Origin: DASRSS01 sp963799045
Lineage (GTDB): Bacteria > Actinomycetota > Actinomycetes > Mycobacteriales > Jatrophihabitantaceae
Reading direction: 5' to 3'
Length of the DNA: 64,000 bases
Assembly: GCA_963799045.1 (NCBI GenBank)
Contig: CAWCVN010000005.1
Coordinates: 1 to 64,000, forward strand
Part shown: piece by piece, positions 16,871 through 25,138 of the stretch
Numbering within the stretch: position 1 is the first letter of the stretch
How the letters are laid out: the number at the start of each line of letters is the position of its first letter
The notes under the pieces: model-generated
The model's input: the letters and a program-made list of their open reading frames with translations, nothing else
Databases searched by the model: none
What the model was told of the DNA's origin: nothing
Position numbers and translations under genes: made by a program

Positions 16871-17482
16871 ATGGCGGTTCAGTCGGGTGTGTATCGGGGG
16901 GTGAGCGCGGCGGACCGCACGGCCGACCGCCGTGCCCGGCTGGTCGAGGCCGCGCTGGCCGTGTGGGCCGACCCGGACGCCAACACGACGATGACCGCGG
17001 TCTGCGCCGCAGCCGGCCTGAGCGAGCGCTATCTCTACGAAAGCTTCGCCGATCTCGGCGAGTTGCTCGAGGCCGTCATGGACCAGATCGCCGCAGAGAT
17101 CGAGGAGGCCGGCCGCCGCGCCGCGGAGGGTGCCGGTAGCGACCCGGTCGCCCGCGTCCACGCATCCGTGCGCTCGTTCGTCCAGCTGCTCGTCGACGAC
17201 CCGCGCAAGGGCCGGGTCGCGATCATCGAATCGGTCGCTGTCCCGAAGCTGCGCCAGCGCCGGACCGTGCTGCTGCGCCACATGGCGCACCGGTCGGCGG
17301 TGGAAGCCCGAGAGCTGCTCGGACTCCCCGGCCGCAGCGCGAGCGAGGACGAGACCGCCGGCCTGCTGTTCATCGGCGGCATGGCTGAACTCGTCACCGC
17401 ATGGCTGGACGGCAGCCTCGAGGCGAGCGCCGACGAGATCGTCGAGGCTGCCTCGCGCGCGTTGCTGGGCCTGTTCCGCTGA
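16871..17482 (+). CDS. TetR family transcriptional regulator
   Basis: 203 residues from ATG 16871, chosen because GGTGAGG is upstream and the longer reading adds non-family sequence. The N-terminal HTH reads ARLVEAALAVWADPDANTTMTAVCAAAGLSE and YLYESFADLGELLEAV, the usual TetR signature with Tyr in the recognition segment. The C-terminal ligand-binding helices lack recognisable motifs. It is divergent from the P450 operon and probably represses it. A membrane protein gene follows at once (17484). Confidence 0.9.
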   Translation: MAVQSGVYRGVSAADRTADRRARLVEAALAVWADPDANTTMTAVCAAAGLSERYLYESFADLGELLEAVMDQIAAEIEEAGRRAAEGAGSDPVARVHASVRSFVQLLVDDPRKGRVAIIESVAVPKLRQRRTVLLRHMAHRSAVEARELLGLPGRSASEDETAGLLFIGGMAELVTAWLDGSLEASADEIVEAASRALLGLFR

Positions 17483-17483
17483 C

Positions 17484-17966
17484 ATGGGCTACCGCAAGCT
17501 GCTGCGAGGCCTGAACACCTCGGTCACCGCCAACGCGCAGGCCTTCGGGTTCTCGATCACCATCACCGCGACCTTCGGCGTCGTCTCGTCGACGGAGGGC
17601 AGCCCTTCGCTTCCCGAGATCTTCGCCTTCGCCCTGGCCGCGGTCGCGGCCTTCTCGCTGCTCAACCTGGTGACGGCCAAGCTGGTGATGGCCAAGGAGC
17701 CGGCCGAGGAGCCGGACCGAGTCGTGCTCGTCTCGACCGCTACCGACTTCCTCGCCGTCGGCCTGGCCCTCGGCGCCGCGGTCGGGGTGCGCTATGCCGT
17801 GGGTGGATGGGGGGCCTGGCTGCTCACCCCGTTCGCGGCCGCCGTGGTCTACGTCCTGATGCAGGCACTGGAGATCACCGCGGGCCTGCACCAGGCGGAC
17901 CGGGCAGATCAACGAGACCAGGCAGATGAGGCGGACAACGGCACTGCGGGCGGTGACGGCGGGTGA
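17484..17966 (+). CDS. Small membrane protein of unknown function
   Basis: 160 residues. The ATG follows the TetR stop by 1 bp, so the genes are probably co-transcribed. Hydrophobic segments are near residues 19-37 (AFGFSITITATFGVV), 47-68 (IFAFALAAVAAFSLLNLV), 87-108 (LAVGLALGAAVGVRYAV) and 112-134 (WLLTPFAAAVVYVLMQAL). The tail is Asp/Gln-rich (ADQRDQADEADNG). No family is recognised. Its stop codon lies within a hairpin that separates it from the convergent MFS gene. Confidence 0.7.
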   Translation: MGYRKLLRGLNTSVTANAQAFGFSITITATFGVVSSTEGSPSLPEIFAFALAAVAAFSLLNLVTAKLVMAKEPAEEPDRVVLVSTATDFLAVGLALGAAVGVRYAVGGWGAWLLTPFAAAVVYVLMQALEITAGLHQADRADQRDQADEADNGTAGGDGG

Positions 17967-17987
17967 GCACCGCAGCCCACCGTCACC
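17952..17987. terminator. Hairpin between convergent genes
   Basis: GGTGACGGCGGGTG at 17952-17965 pairs with CAGCCCACCGTCACC at 17973-17987 with a short loop and a few mismatches. It overlaps the end of the membrane protein gene and lies before the stop of the convergent MFS gene. No T-tract follows, so it may act as a bidirectional structural terminator. Confidence 0.45.
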
Positions 17988-18012
17988 GGCAAGGTGGTCG
18001 ACCCGCGAGCGC

Positions 18013-19842
18013 TCAGGCGGGATCCTCGGTCGCCTCGTAGGTGTCCCGGCCGGTCTGGCGCACCGCGCCGACGGTGATCGACCGGCGCAGGGCGCGCGCG
18101 AACACACCGGGCCCCCAGCGGCGGGCGGCCAGCCGGCGCCGCAGCTCCGACTGCCCTGCCGGGCCGGTCTCGTGCAGCGCCCGGGCGATGGCCCGCACCT
18201 CGTCCTCGAGACCGGTCTCCGGAGTGGCCGAACCGATCGACGGCGTGCCGTGCACCTGCCGGCCGGGCCCCGGCCGTAACTGCCCGGCGCGCAGCCGGCC
18301 CGAGGGCAGCTGGCTGGGCCGGTGCCGCCGCCGCCCGCCTTCGGCCGACGCCTGCGCCCCGGTGCCCTGCTCGTCGCCGCCCTCTCGGCCGCCCTGCTCG
18401 GCATCCGCCGCGGTCAGCGGCTTTGCGATGTCCTCCAGTTGCTGGTTCTCCGCCTTCACTCCCCACACGATCTCGGTGACTCCGCCCAAGGCCATCACAG
18501 CCGAGCCGATGTAGAAGGCGATCGCCACGTCGCCGCGCACTCCGCTGCCGATCAGGTCGCCGAACAGCAGCGGGCCGCTGATGCCTCCGACCGCCGTACC
18601 GATCGCGTAGAAGAACGCGATGGCCAGGGCGCGTGTCTCCATGGGGAAGATCTCCGACGCGGTGAGGTATGCCGCGCTGGCGCCGGCCGAGGCGAGGAAG
18701 AACGTCGCCATCACCATGGCGATGAACGTCCACCTGTTGAACACGCCTCCGGTGAACAGGACCGCCAAGGCGATGCCGAGGGCCGCCGAGCCCAGATAGC
18801 AGAGGCTGATCATCGGCTTTCGGCCGACACTGTCGAAAAGGCGCCCGATCGTCACCGGGCCGAGGAAGTTGGCCGCCGCGTACAAGATGATGAACACGGG
18901 CACGAAGCTCGAACTCACCTTGAAGAAGCCGGTCATCAACGTGCCGAGATTGAAGGTGATGCCGTTGTAGATGAATGCCTGACCGACGAACAGCGCCAGT
19001 GCGAGCACTGCGCGCTTCGGGTAGGCGGTGAAGGCGACCTTTGCGATCTCCCGGAACGGGATAGTCGTCCGCTGGCGGACGGTCATCTCCTTGTCGACCT
19101 CGGCCAGTGGCTCGTCGCTCTCGGCCTCGACGCCCTCCTCGATGTCGCCGACGATCCGTTCGGCTTCCTCCTGCCGGCCGTGGATGAACAGCCAGCGGGG
19201 GCTCTCCGGAACGTGCCGACGGACAGCGAGCACGGCGAGGGCGAGGATGACGCCGAGCGCGAAGCCAAGCCGCCAGCCGACATCCTTGGGCAACCAGGCG
19301 GTGTTCAATAGCGCGATGGATGCCGCCGATCCAGCGGCCGAGCCGACCCAGTACGAACCGTTGACGACGAGGTCGACCCGTCCACGGGCGCGCGCGGGGA
19401 TCAGCTCGTCGATCGCCGAGTTGATCGCGGCGTACTCACCGCCGATGCCCGCTCCGGTGAAGAACCGGGCGAGGTAGAAGTACCACGGCGCGAAGGCGAC
19501 CGCGGTGGCCGCGGTGGCCACCAGGTAGATCCCGAGCGTCAGCATGAACAGCTTCTTCCGGCCGAACCGGTCGGTCAGCTGGCCGAACACCAATGCGCCG
19601 AGGCAGGCACCGACGACGTAGATCGATCCCGCGAGACCGACCTGCCCGGCCGTGATCGAGATCCCGCTGCCGCTCTCGGTCATCCGCGACGCCACCGTGC
19701 CGACGATCGTCACCTCGAGACCGTCGAGCACCCAGGCCGTGCCCAACCCGAGGATGATCAGCCAGTGGAACTTCGCCCACGGCAGCCGGTCGAGCCGGCC
19801 GGGGATCCGCGTGGTGATGGTGTCCGTTTCGACGGCCGTCAT
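18013..19842 (-). CDS. MFS transporter with extra C-terminal cytosolic domain
   Basis: 609 residues from ATG 19842. Residues 1-465 form a 12-helix metabolite:proton symporter-like carrier. The inter-helix motif GQLTDRFGRKKLF (about 87) and its repeat GRLFDSVGRKPM are present, with a long central loop. Residues beyond 480 are not part of the carrier: an acidic/Gln-rich linker, a Gly/Arg/Pro-rich stretch, then about 75 residues (EVRAIARALHETGPAGQSEL, RRRLAARRWGPGVFARAL, GRDTYEAT) that look like a winged-helix fold. Typical relatives are about 470 residues. The gene is alone between the TetR unit and a divergent DUF1660-like gene. Substrate is unknown. Confidence 0.85.
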   Translation of the reverse strand: MTAVETDTITTRIPGRLDRLPWAKFHWLIILGLGTAWVLDGLEVTIVGTVASRMTESGSGISITAGQVGLAGSIYVVGACLGALVFGQLTDRFGRKKLFMLTLGIYLVATAATAVAFAPWYFYLARFFTGAGIGGEYAAINSAIDELIPARARGRVDLVVNGSYWVGSAAGSAASIALLNTAWLPKDVGWRLGFALGVILALAVLAVRRHVPESPRWLFIHGRQEEAERIVGDIEEGVEAESDEPLAEVDKEMTVRQRTTIPFREIAKVAFTAYPKRAVLALALFVGQAFIYNGITFNLGTLMTGFFKVSSSFVPVFIILYAAANFLGPVTIGRLFDSVGRKPMISLCYLGSAALGIALAVLFTGGVFNRWTFIAMVMATFFLASAGASAAYLTASEIFPMETRALAIAFFYAIGTAVGGISGPLLFGDLIGSGVRGDVAIAFYIGSAVMALGGVTEIVWGVKAENQQLEDIAKPLTAADAEQGGREGGDEQGTGAQASAEGGRRRHRPSQLPSGRLRAGQLRPGPGRQVHGTPSIGSATPETGLEDEVRAIARALHETGPAGQSELRRRLAARRWGPGVFARALRRSITVGAVRQTGRDTYEATEDPA

Positions 19843-19919
19843 CGGCCCGCCTCCTCACGTACTCGCGCCACGTCCACGGTCCGTCCACGCGCAGCGCAAG
19901 GCGGAGTAGCGTCGAAGAC

Positions 19920-20210
19920 GTGGCCGCTGTGAAGTGCACCGTGTTGGGGCACCGGTATCGGTTCACGGCCGACGGAGCAGAGATGGTCTGGCTGTGTCAG
20001 CGCGGGTGCGGCGCCGGTGGGCGCAAGCGCTATCAGACCGCGGCGCAGGCCCGCCACTTCGCGGCGGCCTTCGACCGGGAGGACAACCAAGAACTCGGGC
20101 GGCGTGCGCCGCTGTTCGGCCTGTTCCCGCTGCGGGTCTGGCGCTACCTGCGCCACCGCAGCGACGGCACCGACCAGCGGGTGTCCGGCCGACAACACGA
20201 GGCCTCCTAA
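19920..20210 (+). CDS. Small DUF1660-like protein
   Basis: 96 residues from GTG 19920; a second GTG at 19929 would give the usual Val-Lys-Cys start. The N-terminus KCTVLGHRYRFTADG and WLCQRGCGAGGRKRY resemble the phage-associated DUF1660 family, where a Cys and a Cys-x-x-x-Cys could bind a metal. The rest is basic and without known motifs. It is divergent from the MFS gene and 111 bp upstream of hpnR. Confidence 0.55.
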   Translation: MAAVKCTVLGHRYRFTADGAEMVWLCQRGCGAGGRKRYQTAAQARHFAAAFDREDNQELGRRAPLFGLFPLRVWRYLRHRSDGTDQRVSGRQHEAS

Positions 20211-20321
20211 CCTGACGAGCACTCAGTCGCGACTTACCCGGTCGCGCTAGACAGATATCGGTGCAGCGCCGATTGCGCGTGTCCGTTTGAGGTTCCGCGG
20301 CGCGTGGGTAGGTCGACTCGC

Positions 20322-21815
20322 ATGCGTGTGCTCTTCGTCCACCCCAGCGCGCTCATGTACTCGGAGATCTTTCTGCGTCTCGAGCCACTCGGCCTGGAGC
20401 GAGTTGCCGCCGCGGCCCGCGATGCAGGCCACCAAGTGCGCATCCTCGACCTGCAGGTCTTCCGGGACAGCGACCTCGACAGGGAACTGGCCGAGTTTCG
20501 ACCCGAGGCGGTCGGCTTCGGGCTGAACTACCTCGCCAACGTCCCCGAGGTCATCGAGCTGGCCGGCCGGGTCAAGCAGCGCCTGCCGTCCTGCTACGTG
20601 TTCGCCGGCGGCCACTCGGTGTCGTTCATCGCCCACCACATCCTCGAGCAGGCAGACGGCGCGCTCGACGCGGTGCTGCGCGGCGAGGGCGAGGTCGGTG
20701 TGCCGGAACTGCTCGTCGCCTGCCGTGACCGCGATTCGGCAGGCGACGTCCCCGGCCTGGTGAGCGTGGACGGCACCGGCGGGCCGCCGAAGATGCTCGA
20801 CAGCATCGACACGCCGCGGCCGGCCCGCGAGCTGACCCGGCGGCGACGGAAGTACTTCATCGGCGTGCTCGATCCCGCCGCATCGGTCGAGTTCACCCGG
20901 GGCTGCCCGTGGGACTGCTCGTTCTGCTCGGCATGGACCTTCTACGGGCGAAGCTACCGGCGCGCCTCGCCGGAGGCGGCCGCCGAGGAGATGGCTTCAA
21001 TCCGCGAGCGGGGCGTGTTCATCGTCGACGACGTCGCCTTCATCAGGCCCGAGCACGGTGACGCGATCGCCGCGGAGCTGGAGAAGCGCCGCATCCGCAA
21101 GGAGTACTACCTCGAGACACGTGCCGACGTGCTACTGCGCAATCCGGAGGTGTTCGAGCGGTGGAAACGCCTCGGGCTCAACTACATGTTCCTCGGCATG
21201 GAGGCACTCGACGAGACCGGGCTGGAGCTGTTCCGAAAGCGTGTGCACGTCGACGACAACATGCGCGCGCTCGAGGTCGCGCGGCGCATCGGGCTGACGG
21301 TCGCCATAAATCTCATCGTCGACCCGCAGTGGGACGTGCGGCAGTTCGAACTCGTCCGCCAGTGGGCCATGTCCGTTCCGGAGATCGTGCATCTCACGGT
21401 GATGACGCCGTACCCGGGTACCGAGATCTGGCACACCGAGTCCCGGAAGCTGACCTCCCGCGACTACCGACTCTTCGACATCCAGCACGCGGTGCTGCCG
21501 ACCAAGCTGCCGTTGCGGCAGTTCTACCGCGAACTGGTAAAGACACAGGCGGTCATTGCGCGAAAGCATCTCGGCGTCGCCGCCGCGGCGCAGACCGCCG
21601 GCATCATGCTGCGCCAGCTGCTACGCGGCCAGACGAACTTCAGCCGGATGATCTGGAAGTTCAACAGCGTGTACAACGCCGACCGCCAGATGGCCGACCA
21701 CGCAGCGCCTGTCCACTACGAGCTTCCGGTTCCCGACCAGCACGAGGTCGGCCGTCGCGACCGGCGAGAGCTGTACATCCACTCCCCCGGCAGGGCGTCC
21801 AAAGCGACGCGGTGA
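20322..21815 (+). CDS. hpnR: Hopanoid C-3 methylase, B12-binding radical SAM
   Basis: 497 residues from ATG 20322. Residues 1-140 form a cobalamin-binding-like domain (RVLFVHPSALMYSEIFLR). The radical SAM motif Cys-x3-Cys-x2-Cys is in RGCPWDCSFCSAWTFYGR near residue 200. Long blocks match HpnR as I know it: GVFIVDDVAFI, YLETRADVLLRN, YMFLGMEALDE, TPYPGTEIWHTESRKLT, RLFDIQHAVLPTKLP, RGQTNFSRMIWKFNSVYN. HpnR methylates hopanoids at C-3 and acts at the membrane side of lipid biosynthesis. No squalene-hopene cyclase or other hpn genes are next to it. Convergent with the GH15 gene. Confidence 0.88.
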   Translation: MRVLFVHPSALMYSEIFLRLEPLGLERVAAAARDAGHQVRILDLQVFRDSDLDRELAEFRPEAVGFGLNYLANVPEVIELAGRVKQRLPSCYVFAGGHSVSFIAHHILEQADGALDAVLRGEGEVGVPELLVACRDRDSAGDVPGLVSVDGTGGPPKMLDSIDTPRPARELTRRRRKYFIGVLDPAASVEFTRGCPWDCSFCSAWTFYGRSYRRASPEAAAEEMASIRERGVFIVDDVAFIRPEHGDAIAAELEKRRIRKEYYLETRADVLLRNPEVFERWKRLGLNYMFLGMEALDETGLELFRKRVHVDDNMRALEVARRIGLTVAINLIVDPQWDVRQFELVRQWAMSVPEIVHLTVMTPYPGTEIWHTESRKLTSRDYRLFDIQHAVLPTKLPLRQFYRELVKTQAVIARKHLGVAAAAQTAGIMLRQLLRGQTNFSRMIWKFNSVYNADRQMADHAAPVHYELPVPDQHEVGRRDRRELYIHSPGRASKATR

Positions 21816-21859
21816 CCCCGTCAGGCCCGCCCGCGCTGCTGGGTGGCCGCCGTCGAGAA

Positions 21860-23680
21860 CTAGTGTGCCGTGGCTGCGCTCGCGTAGTCGATCGCCGACG
21901 TGACCAACGCCAGGTGGCTCAGCGCCTGCGGGATGTTGCCGCGCATCTCACCGTTCGGCAGCACTTCCTCGGAGTAGAGGCCGACATCGTTGGCCATAGC
22001 GACGAGCTGGTCCATCAGCTGCTTCGCCTCCGCGAGCCGACCGGTGTGAACGAGGGCCTGGACGCGCCAGAACGAGCACGCCACGAAACAACCCTCCTCG
22101 CCCCGCATCGACCCGAACCGGTACAGCAACGGCCCGTCGGCCAGGTCCCGGGTGACCGCGTCGACCGTGTCGTTGAGCCGGGCGGGATCGTGGTCGGCGA
22201 AGCCGGTGCGCGCCGCGAGCAACACGCTGGCGTCGAGTTCTTTGGTGCCGGCGTAGAAGGTGTACGCGCGCTTGCGCTCCGACCAGCAGTACTCGTCGAT
22301 CCACCGCCGGATGTTGGCGGCCTCCTGCTCCCACCGCGCGACGTTGCGCGCGCCGACCTGCCCGTCGCGCGCCAACCGCACCGCGCGATCGAGCGCCACC
22401 CAGCAGCTGATCTTCGACGAGGTGTAGTGCTGCTGGTCGCCCAACTCCCAGATGCCGGCGTCGGTGCTCATCCAGATGTCGCACACCCGGTCGGCCAGGT
22501 CGCCGAGGAGGGTCGAGCTCGCCCCGTCGAGCACAGCGCCATGGCTGACGAAGCGATGGACCGCGTCGAGCAGGTGGCCGAACGTGCCCAGCTGTGTCTG
22601 CCCCGCCGCCGCGTTGCCCGACAGCGCCGGATACGAGTCTCGGTAGCCCGGGACGTTCAGCTCGTTCATCTCGCCGCTCGGCACCGAGCCGTCGAGGCGG
22701 TAGAAGACCCGCAGGTCCGGAGCCGTGGACCGTACCGTCTTCAACAGCCAGGACAGGCACGCGTGTACCTCCTCGTGCATGCCGAGGCTCGCGAACGCGT
22801 CGATCGTTAGGGCGCCGTCGCGGATCCACGAGTAGCGGTAGTCGAAGTTCCGCTTCCCGCCGAGGCTCTCCGGAAGCGAGGTGGTGCCGGCCCCGGCGAT
22901 CGACCCGTTCGGCGAGTGCACCAGCAGCTTCAGCGCCAGCGCGCTGCGGCGGACGGCGTCGAACCAGGGCCCGTCGTAACCAATATCCTCGCACCAGCGG
23001 TTCCACGCATCGCAACTGCTCGCGACGCGGCTGTCGATGTCTGCGCAGGAGGGCAGGTAGGTCGGCTCCTGCTCGCTGGCGACTACGGCGAGCAGGCCCC
23101 GGTCACCCCGATTCAGAATCGCCTCACCTCTGACGGCGCCGGCGACGATCCGGCCGGCACCGAGACCGTCCAGTCGCAGCGCCAGGTGGTGGTGCGCGAC
23201 ATCGATCATCGCCGCCGAGCGCCCGCCCTCGGCGTCGAAGCGCCAGGTCCAGGGCCGGGCATCGCCCGGCACGTGGCCGGGTGCGACCGCCCAGGCCAGC
23301 CGAACGGAACCCTCGACAACCTCGACCCTGCGGGCCAGCTCGCTCCACGGCAGGCGCCCGGCGCGGCCGACGTTGAGCGAGTCGGTGATTCGGACAACCC
23401 CGCTCGATGTCCGGAACTCAGTCTGCACGACGTTCGTGCCGGGAACATAGGACCGCTCGACGGTGAACTCGTCGGTCGGCGTGAGGGTGATCGCCCCGCC
23501 CTCCTCCGGGCTGAGCAGCGAGGCGAAGACCGGCCGGCCGTCGAGAGCGGTCGGGGGAAACCAATCGACCGCGCCGTCGCGCGCGACCAACGCCACCGTC
23601 CGCCCGTCACCAAGTGCCGCGTAATCGCCGATGGGTGCGAACCCGTCGACGCGACGCGGCCCCGCCGAACGACCGCTCAC
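21860..23680 (-). CDS. Glycoside hydrolase family 15 glucosidase/trehalase
   Basis: 606 residues from GTG 23680. The N-terminal beta domain begins PIGDYAALGDGRTVALVARD. The (alpha/alpha)6 catalytic domain contains KRNFDYRYSWIRDGAL near 310 and DAGIWELGDQQHYTSSK near 450, with the Trp-Glu general acid typical of bacterial GH15 enzymes. Such proteins hydrolyse glucans or trehalose in the cytosol, and no signal peptide is seen. The GTG overlaps the stop of the SDR gene by 4 bp (GTGA), so both are one transcript. The specificity (glucoamylase or trehalase) cannot be read from the sequence. Confidence 0.88.
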   Translation of the reverse strand: MSGRSAGPRRVDGFAPIGDYAALGDGRTVALVARDGAVDWFPPTALDGRPVFASLLSPEEGGAITLTPTDEFTVERSYVPGTNVVQTEFRTSSGVVRITDSLNVGRAGRLPWSELARRVEVVEGSVRLAWAVAPGHVPGDARPWTWRFDAEGGRSAAMIDVAHHHLALRLDGLGAGRIVAGAVRGEAILNRGDRGLLAVVASEQEPTYLPSCADIDSRVASSCDAWNRWCEDIGYDGPWFDAVRRSALALKLLVHSPNGSIAGAGTTSLPESLGGKRNFDYRYSWIRDGALTIDAFASLGMHEEVHACLSWLLKTVRSTAPDLRVFYRLDGSVPSGEMNELNVPGYRDSYPALSGNAAAGQTQLGTFGHLLDAVHRFVSHGAVLDGASSTLLGDLADRVCDIWMSTDAGIWELGDQQHYTSSKISCWVALDRAVRLARDGQVGARNVARWEQEAANIRRWIDEYCWSERKRAYTFYAGTKELDASVLLAARTGFADHDPARLNDTVDAVTRDLADGPLLYRFGSMRGEEGCFVACSFWRVQALVHTGRLAEAKQLMDQLVAMANDVGLYSEEVLPNGEMRGNIPQALSHLALVTSAIDYASAATAH

Positions 23681-24723
23681 GGTGTGACGAGGCGCACCAG
23701 GCGCTGGGAACGGGAGTTGCGCCGCAGAAGCCGTTCACCGATCACCGCGGCGGCGCCCATCGTGGCCGCGACACCGGACGCGACGGCGCGGCGGTGCTTC
23801 GACACCCACAGCTGTGGGTCGTGCATGTGCGCCTGGTCGTCGAACGGTCCGCGGGCGCCGCGATCGACGTCGGCGTCCCGCGGCTGGTAGAGGTTGTCGC
23901 CGTGCCGCGGCGCGTCGCTGCCGGCCTGCTGGGACTTGACCCCGGTGCGTCCCAGGTACCAGTCCACCACCTTGGGGGCCAGCCGCTCGCCGAGGATCGT
24001 GTATGCGGTCGAGATGCCGACCCACATGTTGCGGCGTGGATGCTCAGCAAGGAACACGATCGCCTTGGCCGGTACCTCGGGCTGAAAGATCGGTGGCACC
24101 GGCATCGGGTGCTCGGACATCTTGTTGAGGTTCCAGTCGAACTGCGGGGTGTTCAGGCCCGGCAGCTGGACCATGCACAGCTTGACCTTGCTCTTTTCGT
24201 GTGCAAGCTCGCTGATCACCGATTCGCTGAAGCCCTTGATCGCATGCTTCGCGCCGCAGTACGCGGACTGCAGCGGGATCGAGCGGTAGGCCATCGCGGA
24301 GCCGACGTTGACGATTACGCCCCGGTCCCGGGGGCGCATCCGTGACAGCGCGGCCATCGTCCCGTGCACCTGCCCGTAGTAGGTGACCTCGGTCATGCGG
24401 CGGAACTCGGCCATCTCCGTGTCCCAGGAGAAGGCGAGCGAACCCACGAACGCGACGTTGACCCACACGTCGATCTCGCCCAGTTCGCGCTCGACGCGTT
24501 CTGCGGCGGATTCGACGGCAGCCTCGTCGGCGACATCGGTCGGTATGCCCAGCGCTCGGCCCCCGTGGCGTTCGACATCGGACGCGGCACCGTCCAGGCC
24601 GGCCTGGCCGCGGGCGAGGATGGCGACGTCGTAGCCGTTCTTCGCGAACTCCACGACGGTGGCCCGACCTACGCCCGCGCTTCCGCCGGTGACGACCGCG
24701 ACCTTCCGGCCCGATGAGTCCAT
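23677..24723 (-). CDS. SDR family oxidoreductase
   Basis: 348 residues from ATG 24723. Cofactor motif TGGSAGVGRA at about 12-21, and catalytic Tyr/Lys in YCGAKHAIKGFSE near 155. The family core ends near residue 260. The remaining 90 residues include AKAIVFLAEHPRRNMWVG and a basic C-terminal tail (ERLLRRNSRSQRLVRL), as in longer membrane-peripheral SDRs of actinobacteria. It is translationally coupled to the GH15 gene. Substrate is unknown. Confidence 0.85.
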   Translation of the reverse strand: MDSSGRKVAVVTGGSAGVGRATVVEFAKNGYDVAILARGQAGLDGAASDVERHGGRALGIPTDVADEAAVESAAERVERELGEIDVWVNVAFVGSLAFSWDTEMAEFRRMTEVTYYGQVHGTMAALSRMRPRDRGVIVNVGSAMAYRSIPLQSAYCGAKHAIKGFSESVISELAHEKSKVKLCMVQLPGLNTPQFDWNLNKMSEHPMPVPPIFQPEVPAKAIVFLAEHPRRNMWVGISTAYTILGERLAPKVVDWYLGRTGVKSQQAGSDAPRHGDNLYQPRDADVDRGARGPFDDQAHMHDPQLWVSKHRRAVASGVAATMGAAAVIGERLLRRNSRSQRLVRLVTP

Positions 24724-24871
24724 GTATGCCTCCCCGGTTGCGCGGGCCTGCCCTCGGACGGTTGTCCAGGCGCCGAAGCCCGCCCTAGGCGCCTACCCGC
24801 ATTCGCGATCGGCTAACCCGTACGGGCCGGAGCCGGGCGGTGTTTGGTGATTGACGCGCGCGGGAAGGGCC

Positions 24872-25030
24872 TCAAGTGCGCGGCGAGCCGATCCAGTGGC
24901 CCAGGCGGACGACCATGCCCACCACGCCGACGAACATGACGAGGATCCCTATGTCGTACATGCCCGACCACAGCACGCCGGACGCGGTAAGCCCGGCGCC
25001 GAGAAGGAAGACGAGCGTGGCTGCGATCAT
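24872..25030 (-). CDS. Two-helix membrane microprotein upstream of cydAB
   Basis: 52 residues, from ATG at 25030 (minus strand) to TGA at 24872. It starts MIAATLVFLLGAGLTASGV, continues MYDIGILVMFVGVVGMVVR and ends LGHWIGSPRT. Two hydrophobic helices are separated by a short loop (LWSGMYD). The codon pattern is high in third-position GC. It is divergent from cydA at about 110 bp and could be a small membrane partner, but no known family (for example CydX) is recognised. Confidence 0.5.
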   Translation of the reverse strand: MIAATLVFLLGAGLTASGVLWSGMYDIGILVMFVGVVGMVVRLGHWIGSPRT

Positions 25031-25138
25031 CCGGTGGTCGCCTCCGATCGGTCGTGACGGTCATCGGCACGTCCTTACCCGCCGAGCCGGTCGGCCACTC
25101 ACGGCAGGTCGGCACATCGCTTGCCGATAGGGGCACCG

